Shown here: piece after piece, positions 11,470 to 22,574 of the stretch
Numbering within the stretch: position 1 is the first letter of the stretch
Layout of the letters: every line of letters begins with the position of its first letter
NCBI GenBank assembly: GCA_030220185.1
Contig: JASPKZ010001598.1
Coordinates: 946,001 to 1,010,000, forward strand
Reading direction: 5' to 3'
Source of the DNA: Diploptera punctata
Taxonomy: Eukaryota; Arthropoda; Insecta; Blattodea; Blaberidae
DNA: 64,000 bases
Program-made: the position numbers and the translations under genes
The notes under the pieces: generated by a model
The model's input: only the letters and a program-made list of their open reading frames with translations
Databases searched by the model: none
Told to the model about the DNA's origin: nothing

Positions 11470-11715
11470 CTTCAAGTAGTCCCAATATGGAGGCCTTTCA
11501 AAAACAATGTTTCATCTTCCGTATTTTAACTGGTACTGATGCTGTTGTATAAGTTGTACAACGGGTTTAGGTCTGCTGGTGTGTTCTCATTGAGTAGGTC
11601 TGCATTCTTCGCTTCTTTTAGAATTTCTATACCTTCAAGGATGCTAATTTTGTTGTTGTTATACTCTCTGTGTAGTACTGACCTTCGAGAAGCGGGGCTT
11701 TATTCACAATTTTTA
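11470..11715 (-). pseudogene. Penelope-like element C-terminal end (family PLE-2) with decayed hammerhead
   Basis: The minus strand encodes NKISILEGIEILK, then LLNENTPADLNPLYNLYN and a stop near 11540. This fits the end of a PLE GIY-YIG endonuclease, where a LE..EI..A segment precedes LN.Q-like residues. Just 3' of the stop lie GATGAAACATTG, TTTTGAAAGGCC and TCC, a degraded form of the CTGATGA...GAAAGGCCTAC hammerhead of this family. It links the PLE-2 hammerhead repeats to a coding end. Confidence 0.55.
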
Positions 11716-12237
11716 AACAGGCCTATTATTTTAGTTAAAAAAATGCTTATATTTTCATTGATCAATTATTTTGTGCATAAAAACTATAATTTCAATATTT
11801 ATGCAGTAGGTCATTATGAATCGTGCGTAAATAGAGAGAATAAAAAATCCAAAATTTGTTTACTTCCCATAAAATAATTTATAGGCCTAGGCATAATTAA
11901 AAATATACGTTTTTTTAAATAATAACTTACAAATTTAGGCCTAATAAAGATTATACAGACCTACAACACGTGTATCAAAAAACTTATATGGTCCTATCAA
12001 AGATTCTAACACAGATTCCTATCTCATAGCGTTAAAAAGGCTATCCTAACGAAAATATTAAGCCAGAACTATTTAATTTACAAATTGTCATGTGCATTAT
12101 GAGAGTTAGGAACAGGTTAAAAAAAATCGAAACATAATACGTTCATGGTGATGATGTATTGATCATGAAACACACTATAGTTTTAAATTGTGTTAGATAG
12201 GCCTACTTAGGCCTAATATAACTTAATTAAAAATAAA
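11716..12237. other. non-coding DNA with TAGGCCTA octamers
   Basis: No gene. AGGCCT-centred octamers occur near 11720, 11885, 11938, 12200 and 12210. Confidence 0.5.
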
Positions 12238-13367
12238 TAACACTGGTATACAAAAATAAACTTTTTCTTTCACAAGAATAAAAATAGGCCTATGAGATTT
12301 TAGAAGTATTTTTCATCCTGAATTTAAATATCATTTCAGTTTTTTCCTATCAGGCAAGAGTTTTCTGTCATATTCATTTACATTTTTTATAATTTTTAGT
12401 AAAATCCATCTAACTCCAACTCATTCTGACTTACCTAGAAAGTGATTTTCGGGCATATTTTGCATCTGGAACATCTCTCTTGGTCCAACAGTAGTCAGCC
12501 AGCATATTAGAATTCCACTTGCCTTGGTACCTCTTTTCCACTGTGGAAATTTGCTGACGAAAAAACGCTCACCGTGCTCATCAGATACAGCCCTTAAATA
12601 CAGCTTGAAGAAAATCGCTACAAATAAGGTAAAGGTTCCTATGACAGGTCAAAGAGAATAAATAAATAATAAATAAATAAATAAAGCCTGATATGTCCCT
12701 TTAGGGCAAAGGCCTCCCTGTACAGGGGTTAAGCTCTATTTGAGAGTGTCACCCGGTGAGCTACTCCGTGGTGAGAAGTTGACTTGGATGTAGCACTTGG
12801 TTTGTATACACTGTCTGTTCTGTGATTAGTTAATACACAGTTGGCTCTCCATCGTTCTCCAGCTTTTCCTGCATCTGGCGACTCTGGACCATTGCGCCCC
12901 TGCTCGTTCTTTGAAGATGTCAGCCCATCGTCGTCTTGGTCTTCCGCGCTGTCTCTTGCCTGTGTACGGGTCCCACATGGTTGTTTTTATTGTCCACCTG
13001 TCGTCCTGTATTCTTGCGACGTGGCCTCCCCACTTCCATTTTTACCTGATGGCTTGTTGTGCGGGATCAGTTGTTGAGGATATCGCTTGAAGTGTTGTAT
13101 TCGAGATTCTGTCCTTCAGAGTTATGCCTAAGATTTTCCTCTCCATTTTCCTTTGGCATACTTGGAGTGTGTACTTCAGTTTGGCAGTAAGATTCCAAGA
13201 GAGAATGCTAAAATCAATTTTAAAAAAGTAGCTGTCACAAAAAAAAAAAAAAAAAAAAAACTGTGCCTCATGGAAAAATTCTGACTACATACTGAATTCA
13301 GTTTGAAAAAATGCACTAGATCCATTTATCAGATTTCTTTTGAAGAAAACTTTGTCGACCAGTGTAA
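12238..13367 (-). mobile_element. TIR transposon 'EKRYQ' family, copy 2, split by LINE-H
   Basis: Starts with TAACACTGGTATAC and ends with GACCAGTGTAAT. The minus strand holds the best-preserved coding part in the window: SDEHGERF, then ISTVEKRYQGKWNSNMLADY, CWTKRDVPDAKY and KSLSR, followed directly by a GTAAGTC donor-like site (about 12430-12590). The right part (13196-13367) continues the family sequence after the LINE-H insertion. It faces copy 3 in opposite orientation across about 60 bp. Confidence 0.65.
12656..13195 (-). pseudogene. LINE-H C-terminal fragment and 3' UTR
   Basis: The minus strand encodes KWKWGGHVARIQDDRWT, then TMWDPYTGKRQRGRPRRRW, then SWRTMESQLCIN, the usual end of an insect LINE second ORF (GHV.R, R.GRP..RW). 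The 3' UTR ends in an (ATTT)n tail (plus 12658-12686). GC content is well above the surroundings. It is inserted into the EKRYQ transposon; AAGAGAATA and AAGAGAGAAT at the two edges may be the target duplication. Confidence 0.75.
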
Positions 13368-13429
13368 TTTTTGTCACCGTTTTCAAACGAAATACAAATC
13401 CGACCTGCTTATTTCTGACTCCGGCTAAT

Positions 13430-13981
13430 TACACTGGTCAACATGATTTTTGTCTCATGAGTTCCAATAGTTGCACTTAATGCAGTTTTTTATCGAGTTT
13501 TCAAATATGTAGGCCTAAGTTATTCGGAATTTCGCCATCATCCACCTTTTTTTTTATTTCAATTTCAATTAATGGATTTAAATAATTAGGCCTATTTTTT
13601 TAATAAACGTTTTTTCGTCTCTTTGTCCATTGTAAAATAAAACCAAATGACCTAACTCAGGAGATTTCAGCTATGGAAAAGAGATATCAAGACAAATGGA
13701 ATCCTAATATCCTGGCCGATTATTGTTGGACCATCAAGAGGGATGCTCCACAGGCGAAATATAGCAGGAAATTGTCTTTCTTACTTTCTAGGTGAGTCCA
13801 AATGTTCGAATATTGTGTAGTTACGATTGTAGAAAATATTAAAGTGTTTGAAATTATAAATTCCTGTCTCTCGGAAACCTTGCGCAATGGAGAAAAACCG
13901 GTATCATATTTTAATTCAGGAGAAATATATTTTACTTTCTGAGACAAAAAAAGAAGTTTATTTTTTTTGTTGCTCAGTGTA
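13430..13981 (+). mobile_element. TIR transposon 'EKRYQ' family, copy 3
   Basis: Runs from TACACTGGTCAAC to GTTGCTCAGTGTA, giving imperfect TIRs (ACACTG..CAAC). Coding at about 13660-13792: MEKRYQDKWNPNILADYCW, KRDAPQAKY, then SR and a stop that overlaps a CTAG/GTGAGTCC splice-donor-like site. Full-length relative to copy 1. The conserved module recurs, to my recollection, in many unnamed arthropod proteins, but I cannot name its function. Confidence 0.65.
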
Positions 13982-14092
13982 GGCCTAATGTGTTAAAAAG
14001 CTATAGGCCTTTTTTATGCTTACATTTTTTTTTTCAATGCACTACAAGCTGGAAGATAAGATTTTTTTACATTAACCAAACTTTCTAGCTGC

Positions 14093-14266
14093 ACTGGGGT
14101 CGATTAAGTCTCTATAGGAAAATAGTACCAGGCGCTTCTTCTGGGGGTAAATATGACCGTCACCTGGGCTGAAAACCCGGCTGACATCAAGTGCTGATTG
14201 TCTAGAAAAGTGGAGCCTTAACCTTCTACTAACCCAAGGGTCTCCTAAGACCCGTAGGTGGATCAC
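14093..14266 (+). mobile_element. SINE-B, 5'-truncated copy
   Basis: Matches the body of SINE-B seen at 31.5-31.8 kb and 47.4-47.7 kb (GGGTCGA, GTACCAGGCGCTTCTTCTGG, CGGCTGACATCAAGTGC, GGAGCCTTAACC) down to the terminal GGATCAC. The tRNA-like head is missing. Confidence 0.8.
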
Positions 14267-14782
14267 TAAAACATTTTTGTTTAATTTGGATAACTAATGG
14301 CTATTGAGGCGATGTTATGCCTGTATAATCGCACAAGAGATTAGGCCTATTGAATGATGAATTAAAAGTCTTCGATATCGTAGCCTAACCCTAGGTCTTT
14401 TGACTATCCTGTTAACAAAACTTCAAAGAAGTACTTATGAAAAGATTACTTACCATTTGTCAAAGAATGTCACTAATTTCAGTTAATTTGCTCACGTCAA
14501 ACCTTTTTCATAGCAATTTTAATGGAACTAATTTCAGGGTTAAACGTTCTTAAGCTTCTAGAATTCTTATTTAATAAAAAGAGAAAGATCAGAATTAAAT
14601 GCGTTATTGTATTCAGAAGTCCTTGTAAACTAAATTTATTGAATCACGTTTACTTACTTCGCCATCAGTGTGTGTGTGTGTGTGTGTGTGTTTGTGTGTG
14701 TGTTTGTAGACCTATTTTATTGTCTCTTATATCTTAACTCTTAAATTCATAATAGGCCTATATCCTTTTGGATACATCAGTT
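14267..14782. other. non-coding stretch with a (TG)n microsatellite
   Basis: A (TG)n array with two T interruptions lies at 14669-14704. No gene found. Confidence 0.7.
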
Positions 14783-14970
14783 GGTTTAATTAATTTAATA
14801 TTTCAAATAAATCAGAAGAAAACGAACAAATATAATCAATTAAATGTGTGTCCAATTATACATTACACCTAATAATAACAGTTATACAAGATTATGTTTT
14901 CATTGCGGTCCGCCACATTCAAATAACAGACACGAGGAATATGTGTTTTGCCAATTTTAAGGGTTGAAGA
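14783..14970 (+). repeat. dispersed repeat R3, copy 2 (uninterrupted)
   Basis: Aligns with copies at 8290-9245 and 45069-45235: TTGGTTTAATTAATTTAATA, AGAAGAAAACGAAC, TTAAATGTGTGTCC, CATTGCGGTCCGCCACATT, GCCAATTTTAAGGGTT. It provides the empty site for LINE-J. Class unknown. Confidence 0.65.
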
Positions 14971-15702
14971 GAATTACAATAATTCGCCTATTTGTTCATT
15001 TCTCTATGACTACTCTATCTATTTCATAATCAATTTAATTATTATTATTAATACACACAATTATTTGGGGGGGGGGAAGACAAGCCAAGAGATGGATGGA
15101 CAGCGCAGCATATCCAAGACGTCTTCCTCCGAGGAGTGATTTTGGAAATAAACAGGATGAAAATCCTACAAATTATGTTTAAGAAGAAGATACACACAAT
15201 TGCTGTACAGTACCTTTATAAAACAGTTTTCTTGATATATTATAGGCCTATCCCATATTAGAGCCTAATTTCTGGATATTTAAAATAAATTAATTTTTTT
15301 AAGGTTTTGATTTTTTGGCCACCCAGAAGTATACATTTTAATTCTTCCCGGCTTTGGAATAATTTCCCAATATTAGTTGAAGTTTGTTTTGTTGGTTAAC
15401 GAATTTATAATGTTGATTTTTTTTTTAATTTAACATTTTAACTTGTTTCATTTTGTGATTAATCTATATTTCTACTTGACACAACAATTTGATAAGGGCA
15501 TAATGTACACATTATATAGGCCTAAGTGACAGAAACAAAAAATTGTATCTTGAAATTCGTGTAATATAAATCAATCTCAACACATGATATAGCAATGAAA
15601 TTTATAGTAGATTTTAAATAATATTTATTGATGTGGAAAATTAAATTTCATGAAGTTAATGCTACAGATTTGCTTTTTATAACATTTAAATGACACTAAC
15701 CA

Positions 15703-15756
<54 letters not shown>

Positions 15757-15837
15757 TACATCTAATTAGACAGACATCTAATTATCAGAAAAACCAATCA
15801 TTACGAGGGAGATTGAACATATGGGCTCTATTTTTTT
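14971..15837. other. non-coding stretch with an (AAT)n array
   Basis: A perfect (AAT)n of about 18 units at 15704-15757. Possible decayed LINE end at 15085-15190 (a GATGAAAATCC/GAAGAAGA ending). No gene. Confidence 0.6.
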
Positions 15838-16252
15838 ATTTTGTTTTACGCTCATGGTTTGACATTCATAGCAATTATTTTGCGATCTTTAACCATTTTT
15901 AGTAAATTATGTAAGACCTATAATTTGAACATTTTTAAATATAATATAGGCCTATATATTAAAATAAAATTTATAGAATTATATCTGTTAATATCATACC
16001 TCTGTCTTCATGTTTTCTCATGAAATATATTTTTAATTTTTCAGATATATGCCTAACCAATTACTTAAAGTAGGATACGTTTTCTTGAAATTATATCTAT
16101 TATTATTATTAAGTAATAGGCCTATACAAAAAAATAAATACTTTATATTTTATCAAAAATAGGCCTATATTTTTTATTTAAAAATGGTTAAAGATGAGAA
16201 AATGGTTCCTCTAACATGTCAAACCATGAGTGTACAATAAAATATTATCACC
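15838..16252. mobile_element. foldback/MITE with long terminal inverted repeats
   Basis: The left arm (about 15838-15905) contains CTCATGGTTTGACAT and ATCTTTAACCATTTTTA. The right arm (about 16180-16252) contains their inverse, AAAAATGGTTAAAGAT and ATGTCAAACCATGAG, with AT-rich sequence between. The arms are about 70 bp and imperfect. No transposase. TSD not resolved. Confidence 0.65.
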
Positions 16253-16879
16253 TAATATTATTGGTTATTCTAACGAATATTCCTAAGTTGATGTAACTTT
16301 TCTTTTTATTTATTTATTTACGATAACATTTCAAGTGCGGTAAAAGGCAGACCAGTAGCATAACATTATGGAATATCACATTTCACATCAGGAAGCATTA
16401 TCTAAAATATAATATGCATTTCATTGCTGTATTAGTCCCCTATGTGTAAAAGTGAAGATAGTCAAATTTAGACCCTACATAACATGAACATCAATGTATT
16501 AGTTGCCATCACTTACATTAGACCTATGTCTTTAAAGAGATATATAAACAACAACAAAAGGAGAAAAAAAATAATAGTAATAGCCTATAATTATTTGGCC
16601 TATAATTTATTTAACTGGCTAAGGTAGGACCATAAGATCTGTTCCAATCTATCAGTTAAAGAATACTAGTTTAATATTACAGAAAAACAGATAGGCTACA
16701 TAATAAAGTTAATTCATAACATAGAATAAATTAATAAAATGTAAATAAATATTTATGCAAATAGGCCTAATACTGAAATTAAAAAAAATCATATTGATAA
16801 TAATAGAGAAATGAACTACCGGTATCAGAAATTATCAATCTGCTGAGAGGACAGCAAAAAAGTAAAGTCATTTAAATAA
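16253..16879. other. non-coding stretch
   Basis: Nothing recognised apart from TAGGCCTA-type octamers. Confidence 0.5.
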
Positions 16880-17785
16880 GAATTATATAAGAATACATTT
16901 TATTCACGTATTAATTTTGTACACAATAGGCTATAGCCACTCAAATGAGGAATTGTTCGTGCTCGGGTGCAGTTCGGTTACAGAAATAATGAAAATAGAA
17001 TTTTTGCGCGAAAATGCGTTTTATCGTACTTACAGCAATGGCGACCATGATTGAAAATTCAAACTTCCTACATTTCGGGGTTGCCAACCTAAATAACTAT
17101 ACTGTAATATTACATTTACACCTATGTGCGGGAAGTAAAACCACTGTCCTCTATGCATACTACGTACAATGTAGGCCTATATACAAAAAATATCCAAAAG
17201 GTAGCGTTAACATACATTATACGAAATAAATCATTGCATTTTAAATGAACTGAACTTTATTTGAAACAATATAAGACAATAAATACGTACTTGCGCCCAT
17301 GTTATCAATAATTGTTCTCAAGGCCTCCTGTTGTTTCAACTAATAAACATTGCCCACACTGTTAACGTTAGTCAATTGTTTATAACGAACGCAAATATTT
17401 CCAACAATTATTATTTTACTATTATTTATTATTTTGAAAAACACCATCGCGCAAAAAATAATGTGCAACGCACGTTTGTGAAGTGTTTTACAGAATCTCG
17501 GAAATTAAAAGCCTCCCTATCGCTCGGTTTTTAAATATTTTCCCTAGATTCTGTAAAAACCACTTCCCAACCTCGCATCGTAATAGGCCTATACTAATGG
17601 CCTACAGCCCTATATTGTAAAGTTTTAGTTAATGGAAGACGAAAACGAAATAGGCTGTATATATTTAGGAGCTAGTTTCTAATAATTCTGGCACATAAAA
17701 AATTAAAAAGTGTTACAAAATAAAATATAATGAACAAAATAATAGCCTAAAGAGTAGAATAATACCAGATTATGAAGGTAATTAA
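16880..17785. repeat. unclassified repeat R4, copy 1
   Basis: The start (AAGAATACATTTTATTCAC) and end (ATTCTGGCACATAAA, AATACCAGA, GGTAATTAAA) both recur, in order, at 60163-60760, where a SINE-A splits the copy. It includes an internal hairpin (17475-17500 against 17544-17567, TTTTACAGAATCT / AGATTCTGTAAAA). The open frames inside have no known domain. Confidence 0.45.
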
Positions 17786-17940
17786 AAGTCATTGGGAAAT
17801 AATATAAAACAAAAAAGAAAGACCAAGAACAATCTGGAAGAACAACATTCAAAATTCAATGTGGAAATTTGGTGTAACAGATGAAGACACAGAGGACAGA
17901 GAACGATGGAGAACTTTAATTAAGGGAAATTTGTGAATGT
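17786..17940 (+). pseudogene. LINE C-terminal relic
   Basis: Encodes RPRTIWKNNIQNSMWKFGV then DTEDRERWRTLIKGNL and a stop, a common LINE tail (W..... D.E.W). No 3' tail or target duplication was found. Similar in layout to the LINE-Q copy at 45.8-46.2 kb. Confidence 0.6.
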
Positions 17941-18069
17941 TTGTTGCAAACTGATAGTTTATAAGTCCGTAGTCATTCATATTTACTTATTTTTTTAGTT
18001 CATGTTAATTACCAAGATTGGTTGGAGAAAACCCTCAATGATGAGGAAAATTCTCAATATAAAAAAAAT

Positions 18070-18165
18070 AAAAAACGCATTAACTTCGGATGGGTTTGAA
18101 TCCACGAACCTCGAATGAAGAAACCAGCTTTGTAACTGCTAGTCCATCTAGACCGACAAGATGTT
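18070..18165 (-). mobile_element. tRNA-like SINE head, relic
   Basis: Read on minus: GTCTAGATGGACTAGCAGTT (A-box-like) and GGTTCGTGGATTCAAACCC (B-box-like), spaced as in a tRNA. No full tRNA fold and no second copy in the window. Confidence 0.5.
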
Positions 18166-18718
18166 CAAGCGTTAAAAAAATGAAAATAAAATAAAATTAC
18201 TCGTTCTGACCTTGAATTCAGCTGAAATTTCTTGTATTGGTCTAACCAATTTTTTATTATATTTAGGCTATATATCGTATCCAATGGGTTTGGAATATAA
18301 ACAAATACTTTAAATAAAAATGGGCATAGAGTCCAAGTTAGAAGACAAGAAGACAAAAGAATGTTGAAAATGTTAAAAAAAAGCTTACTTCTGAGTTTAA
18401 AATAAAAGAAAGAAAGAAAATCAATTTAGAAAACTAACCGTGTAGCAAATATATGAGTATAAATGAAGAAAACCGCAAAACTGGTCATTATTAATTCCTT
18501 ATTCACTAAGGCTATAATGTTAGTACGTATGGGCCTGTCATTTGTTTATTTTTCGTTCATATTTTGTGGTTATTATTTCGAGATAGTTCACTATACAACA
18601 TTCTAACTTCAATCTTTTTTTACCAAATGGGACAGGCCTACATACTACACATGCCGTAAAATGGGTTGTAATTGGCACGTGTTTAAAACTTTAAAACAAA
18701 TATAGGCCTATTCCTTGT
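18166..18718. other. non-coding stretch
   Basis: No gene or repeat family recognised. Confidence 0.5.
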
Positions 18719-19226
18719 CCCAACTCCTTTCAAAAAACGTTAAACTGAAAATATATAAAACTATTCTACCAGTTATATTATAGGATGCGAAACATGAACT
18801 CTTACTTTAAGGGAGGAAATGAGGTTAAGAGTATTTGAGAATAAAGTACTTAGGAAAATTTTTGGACCAAAGAGAGATGAAGAGACAGGTGAATGGAGAA
18901 GACTACATAACAATGAACTACGCGGTCTTTATAGGAAGCCAGATATAATAAGAACAGTTAAGTCTCATAGACTGCGATGGGCAGGACATGTTGCACGTAT
19001 GGGGAGTGAAAGATTTGCATGGAAGCTTCTTGTAGGAAAGCCAGAGGGAAAACGCCCAGCTGGTAGGCCAAGAATGAGGTGGGAGAATAACATTAACTAT
19101 GATTTGAGGGAAGTAGATTATACAGGGAATGATTGGAAAGCATTAGCTCAGGGTAGGGATGTATGGAGAGCTTATGTCCTTGCGGCCATGAACCTACGGG
19201 TTCGATAGTGCCAGTGAATAAGTAAG
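18719..19226 (+). pseudogene. LINE-G C-terminal fragment, open over 129 codons
   Basis: Positions 18819-19208 are open and encode RLRVFENKVLRKIFGPKRDE, GEWRRLHNNEL, DIIRTVKSHRLRWAGHVARM, KRPAGRPRMRWENN and the terminal AAMNLRVR. This is the post-RT C-terminal domain of the most abundant LINE in the window. Upstream codons (SQLLSKNVKLKIYKTI, then a stop before ETWTLT) lie in a broken frame. The 3' end is GGTTCGATAGTGCCAGTGA followed by a (GTAA)n-like tail. Ten other copies here range from nearly intact to barely recognisable. Confidence 0.85.
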
Positions 19227-19274
19227 TAAGTATAGGCCTATTCCTTTACAACAAACATAATCAAAAAAAAAAAA

Positions 19275-19350
19275 ATGTGTATGATGACGTGCTGGCTCAG
19301 ATGGTACCATGCATGCTTTCTGACTAGCGGGCCCGGGATCGATATCCGGC
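19275..19350 (+). mobile_element. tRNA-like SINE head, relic
   Basis: GGCTCAGATGGTACCATGC (A-box region) and GGGATCGATATCC (decayed B box) are spaced like a tRNA. Single copy here, no clear body. Confidence 0.45.
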
Positions 19351-19475
19351 AGTGTTGAAAATTATCAAATGCATTTCTATGTGTTACTAGAAACATCAGA
19401 GATGAAGTTCCTCATATACGTTGCAGAATATAGGCCTACTCTTAAAAGACCACATTCCTAGTGAAACTCAAAAAT

Positions 19476-19680
19476 TTTATTCTAAATGAAAAAAATACAA
19501 AGCTATAAACAAAAACATATTTTAAGAATGGACTCTTCTAGGCTAACAAAACAAGCACTTTTGTATCAACCTCAAGACTATAGAGATGTGGGGGACGTCC
19601 TAGAAGACGATGGAAAGATGAATTCTGAGAGCGGAACAGGCCGACGGCCTTCCATGAAGATGATGATAATGACTTCTATG
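19476..19680 (+). pseudogene. LINE-V C-terminal end, copy 1
   Basis: Encodes KHILRMDSSRLTKQALLYQP, then DYRDVGDVLEDDGKMNS (one frame slip away from the expected GRP..RW). The 3' end is GGAACAGGCCGACGGCCTTCC followed by (GAT)n. It matches the opposite-strand copy at 39594-39825 closely. Confidence 0.75.
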
Positions 19681-19861
19681 TGTGACTATAGTTTTTATTG
19701 ATGTTTACTTCAAGTCCCAATTTCTTAGCGTTACTTAATAAAGTTCAAAATTATTAAACAGGCAACAGTATATATTTTAACTTTTAAAATTTTATTTACA
19801 CTTTTAAAATTTTATAAAACAATGGCGGTTCCAACACAGCTATATGAATCGTATCATTGGG

Positions 19862-20200
19862 CCTTAACCTAAAACCAAGAACGAAGAATAGAAACTTCAT
19901 ACATGAGGTTTTTTAGGGGTGTGGCTGGCTATAGGCCTACAATAGCAGATCGGAAACGAAACGAAAATATGGGCTACTTACAGAACTAAATAGCCACACT
20001 ATCAGATAGGATTGCACAATACAGAGACGAAAGGATGGACCACATCAATAGAATGGATAACAACAGAATTCCGAAACAGATTCTTCATTACAAACCACTA
20101 GGACGAAGAAATGTTGGAAGACGCAGTAAAATATGGATAGATCAATTCTAACATTAGATCGGAACAGACCATAAGGTCTAATCCTTGATACTGATGCTAT
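19862..20200 (+). pseudogene. LINE-W C-terminal relic and 3' end
   Basis: Codons read MRFFRGVAGY, then RIAQYRDERMDHINRMDNNR, then IPKQILHYKPLGRRNVGR with frame slips and a stop after SF. The 3' hairpin is GACCATAAGGTCTAATCC. Confidence 0.65.
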
Positions 20201-20290
20201 AGGCCTATATTTTAATTTATAGCACCTCAATGTTTGTTTCTGTTATTTTCTAATTTACTATTTATTTCCATCAGTATAAGATACATCCAG

Positions 20291-20543
20291 TCCACCGCTG
20301 TGGTCTCGAGGTAGCGTGCTGCCTTGTCACGCAGCGGGCCCGGGTTCGATCCCCGGTCGGGGCAGTTTTTCTGGGTGAGGTTTTTATCGGGTTTTTTTAT
20401 CACCTGTAAGACAAATGTCAGGAAAACTTTAAGGCCCAAACGGTCCCCGAAATCATATGGCCATCATCATCCTCCTTCACCGGTGTGGAAAGCAATGGGA
20501 AGATACCACACCTATAATTCCATAGTAAAGTTGCAAGCATAGC
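20291..20543 (+). mobile_element. SINE-A with tail I, 3'-truncated
   Basis: The head is tRNA-like: GTGGTCTCGAGGTAGCGTGC covers the A-box region, and GGTTCGATCCCCGGTCGGGG holds the B box (GGTTCGATC). A conserved body follows (TCACCTGTAAGACAAATGTC, TTTAAGGCCCAAACGGTCCC, ATATGGCCATC), then tail I (CACCGGTGTGGAAAGCAA). The copy stops at GCAAGCATAGCA, before the usual (GGAT)n end. SINEs of this type are transcribed by RNA polymerase III from the internal boxes. Confidence 0.9.
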
Positions 20544-20777
20544 AGTTCAGTTCTGGCTTCTGTAGCCGCATTTGTGGGGTCTATGTTGTATGGTGCGGTA
20601 AGAGGGGAGGCGAGTCGCATGTACTGCCAGTAACTACACTCAGTTTTGAAAACATAATAGTTACTAAGTTTACACGTAGAATTTTTTTAATTACTATTTC
20701 TGTGTTATTGAATACTTATGATTCCTCATGTATTTGGAGTGTTCATTGTAGAATGTTTTATTTATAACAATTTATCT

Positions 20778-20780
20778 TAC

Positions 20781-20850
<70 letters not shown>
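20778..20850. repeat. (ATT)n microsatellite
   Basis: About 24 perfect units, immediately before a SINE-A copy. Confidence 0.97.
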
Positions 20851-20862
20851 AATAAGAAAAAG

Positions 20863-21213
20863 TCCACCGCTGTGGTCTCGAGGTAGCGTGCTGCCTTGTC
20901 ATGCAGCGAGCCCGGGTTCGATCCCCGGTCGGGACAGTTTTTCTGGGTGAGGCTTTTATCGGGGTTTTTCCTCACCTGTAAGAAACTTTAAGGCCCAAAC
21001 AGTCCCCGAAATTATATGGCCATCGCAATCATCATCATTCATATTCATCTTAGATTAAGCTAAGGATCATCATCATCCATCATATCATCGGGTCAACGTA
21101 ACCCCACCTTCCAGGCGCCCCAACCTCAGAAGTGGGTTACAAGTACGCCATGCCAGGAGAGAACACCAGGAATGTCGAAAGACAACCTGGGGCATTTAAA
21201 AAATAAATAAATA

Positions 21214-21272
<59 letters not shown>

Positions 21273-21273
21273 G
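20863..21273 (+). mobile_element. SINE-A with tail II and (AAAT)n
   Basis: The head and body are the same as in SINE-A tail I up to GGCCATC. The tail is different: CAACGTAACCCCACCTTCCA, GGCGCCCCAACCTCAGAAGT, ACGCCATGCCAGGAGAGAAC, GACAACCTGGGGCATTT, then (AAAT)n at 21198-21273. So two 3' modules share one head. Confidence 0.9.
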
Positions 21274-21385
21274 AAAAACAAATTGCATGGTTACTACTTC
21301 CCTCCTCGACTCGGCAATGTTACCTCCTGCCACATGCCTACGATTCACCAAGACGGCTACAGTTACTAGAACTGGACAATAGAAG

Positions 21386-21640
21386 ACCCTTGGGATAGTA
21401 GGAAGTTAAGGTTCCAACTTTTTTAGACAATCGGCACGTGGTGCCGGCAGCGAATTTTCAACTCTGCTTGGCGGCCGCCTTCACCATCAGAAGAAGTCTG
21501 GTACACATTTCAATTAGAGACAGAATCACCCCAGAGTAATTAATGCATCAGAAGATTTTGGCCAGTTTAAAAATTCTGACCCCAATTAACCTCGAAACCC
21601 AGATCTTCCCGCTTAACAAACTTAGCATTACACCAAATAG
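21386..21640 (-). mobile_element. SINE-B, old degenerate copy
   Basis: Matches SINE-B in order (CCCTTGGGATAGTAGGAAGT, GACAATCGGCACGTGGTGCC, GGCGGCCGCCTTCACC, CAGTTTAAAAATTCTGACCC) but is much more diverged, with a decayed tRNA-like head at 21590-21640. Confidence 0.75.
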
Positions 21641-21789
21641 GAGGGGGAAAAATTAATTTCATAGTAGGACCTATCCTCTTCACTTAGATTAGTACAGTAA
21701 AACTGTAAAAGCGGAATCACATGGGACCAATTTTTTTTTCAACATTAGTCAAAATTCCAGATTAAAAAAAAAACTAACAATGTATTAAT

Positions 21790-22230
21790 AATATTTGATT
21801 TTAGGGTACCGTATATGTCTTTTTACGTATCTTGGCTTAATTGTAGTTCCGCTGCTGTTGAAAAGTGAAGTAGGCCCTATAGTATGTACGAGCGACTTCG
21901 ACAGTAACGCCCGAAAAAAACAGTCCCGTTTCGTCAGCGTTAAAATGGTCTCTTAGGCGCGTATCCTGAAATTAAAGTATGCAGTTTCGGTTTCCGCTCA
22001 CTAACTACACTTTCGTCCACATCCTTTGATTCCCCTAAATTTCACTCCACACTACATTGTGTCGTCTTTTTTAAAACTGCCCATCCAACCTGAAGATGCC
22101 TTGAAATCGTTATTCCCTAGGGATTTAGCAACAGCTAGAGCTTGACTTTGGAGCATCAGTCCGGAAATTTGGAGATTTATCTTCAATCACTTTAACTTTT
22201 TTCGTTTAATGACAATGATACATACGTTTT
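21790..22230 (-). pseudogene. Tigger/pogo transposase remnant
   Basis: On minus, in order: SGLMLQSQALAVAKSLGNND, FKASSGWMGSFKK (end of the CENP-B-type DNA-binding domain), then after frame slips NADETGLFFRALLSKSL, which contains the first catalytic aspartate region of the DDD domain. The N-terminus and the last two thirds of the catalytic domain are missing. Stops and frameshifts make it non-functional. Confidence 0.8.
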
Positions 22231-22492
22231 AGCCATTTAGCCATCTTTATTCCGTAAATTCAGAACGCTACCTGTGAAGGATCGGTCTCAGAACTTAAAC
22301 TAATTTAAGATTTTACAGTGCAATGGTTATTTGTAAGATAGGTATCTGTATTTCGCATAACGGGTGTGCAGTGAGGCCGAAATAAAATTTCAGGTACAGA
22401 TAGAATCTCTACATCGCCCGGCGCGGCGGCAGGAATCATTCCTTATTGTTTTTTTTACCTAACTGGAATTCAATAAAGTTGAAACTAATTTA

Positions 22493-22493
22493 T

Positions 22494-22572
<79 letters not shown>
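22493..22572. repeat. (CT)n microsatellite
   Basis: About 38 CT units with one CC interruption near 22512; it gives artefactual LSLSLS and RERERE frames. Confidence 0.97.

Positions 22573-22574
<2 letters not shown>

Noticed and set aside
20291..20362. SINE-A heads as genuine tRNA genes
   Set aside because: They lack a complete cloverleaf and are always followed by the same body and tail.
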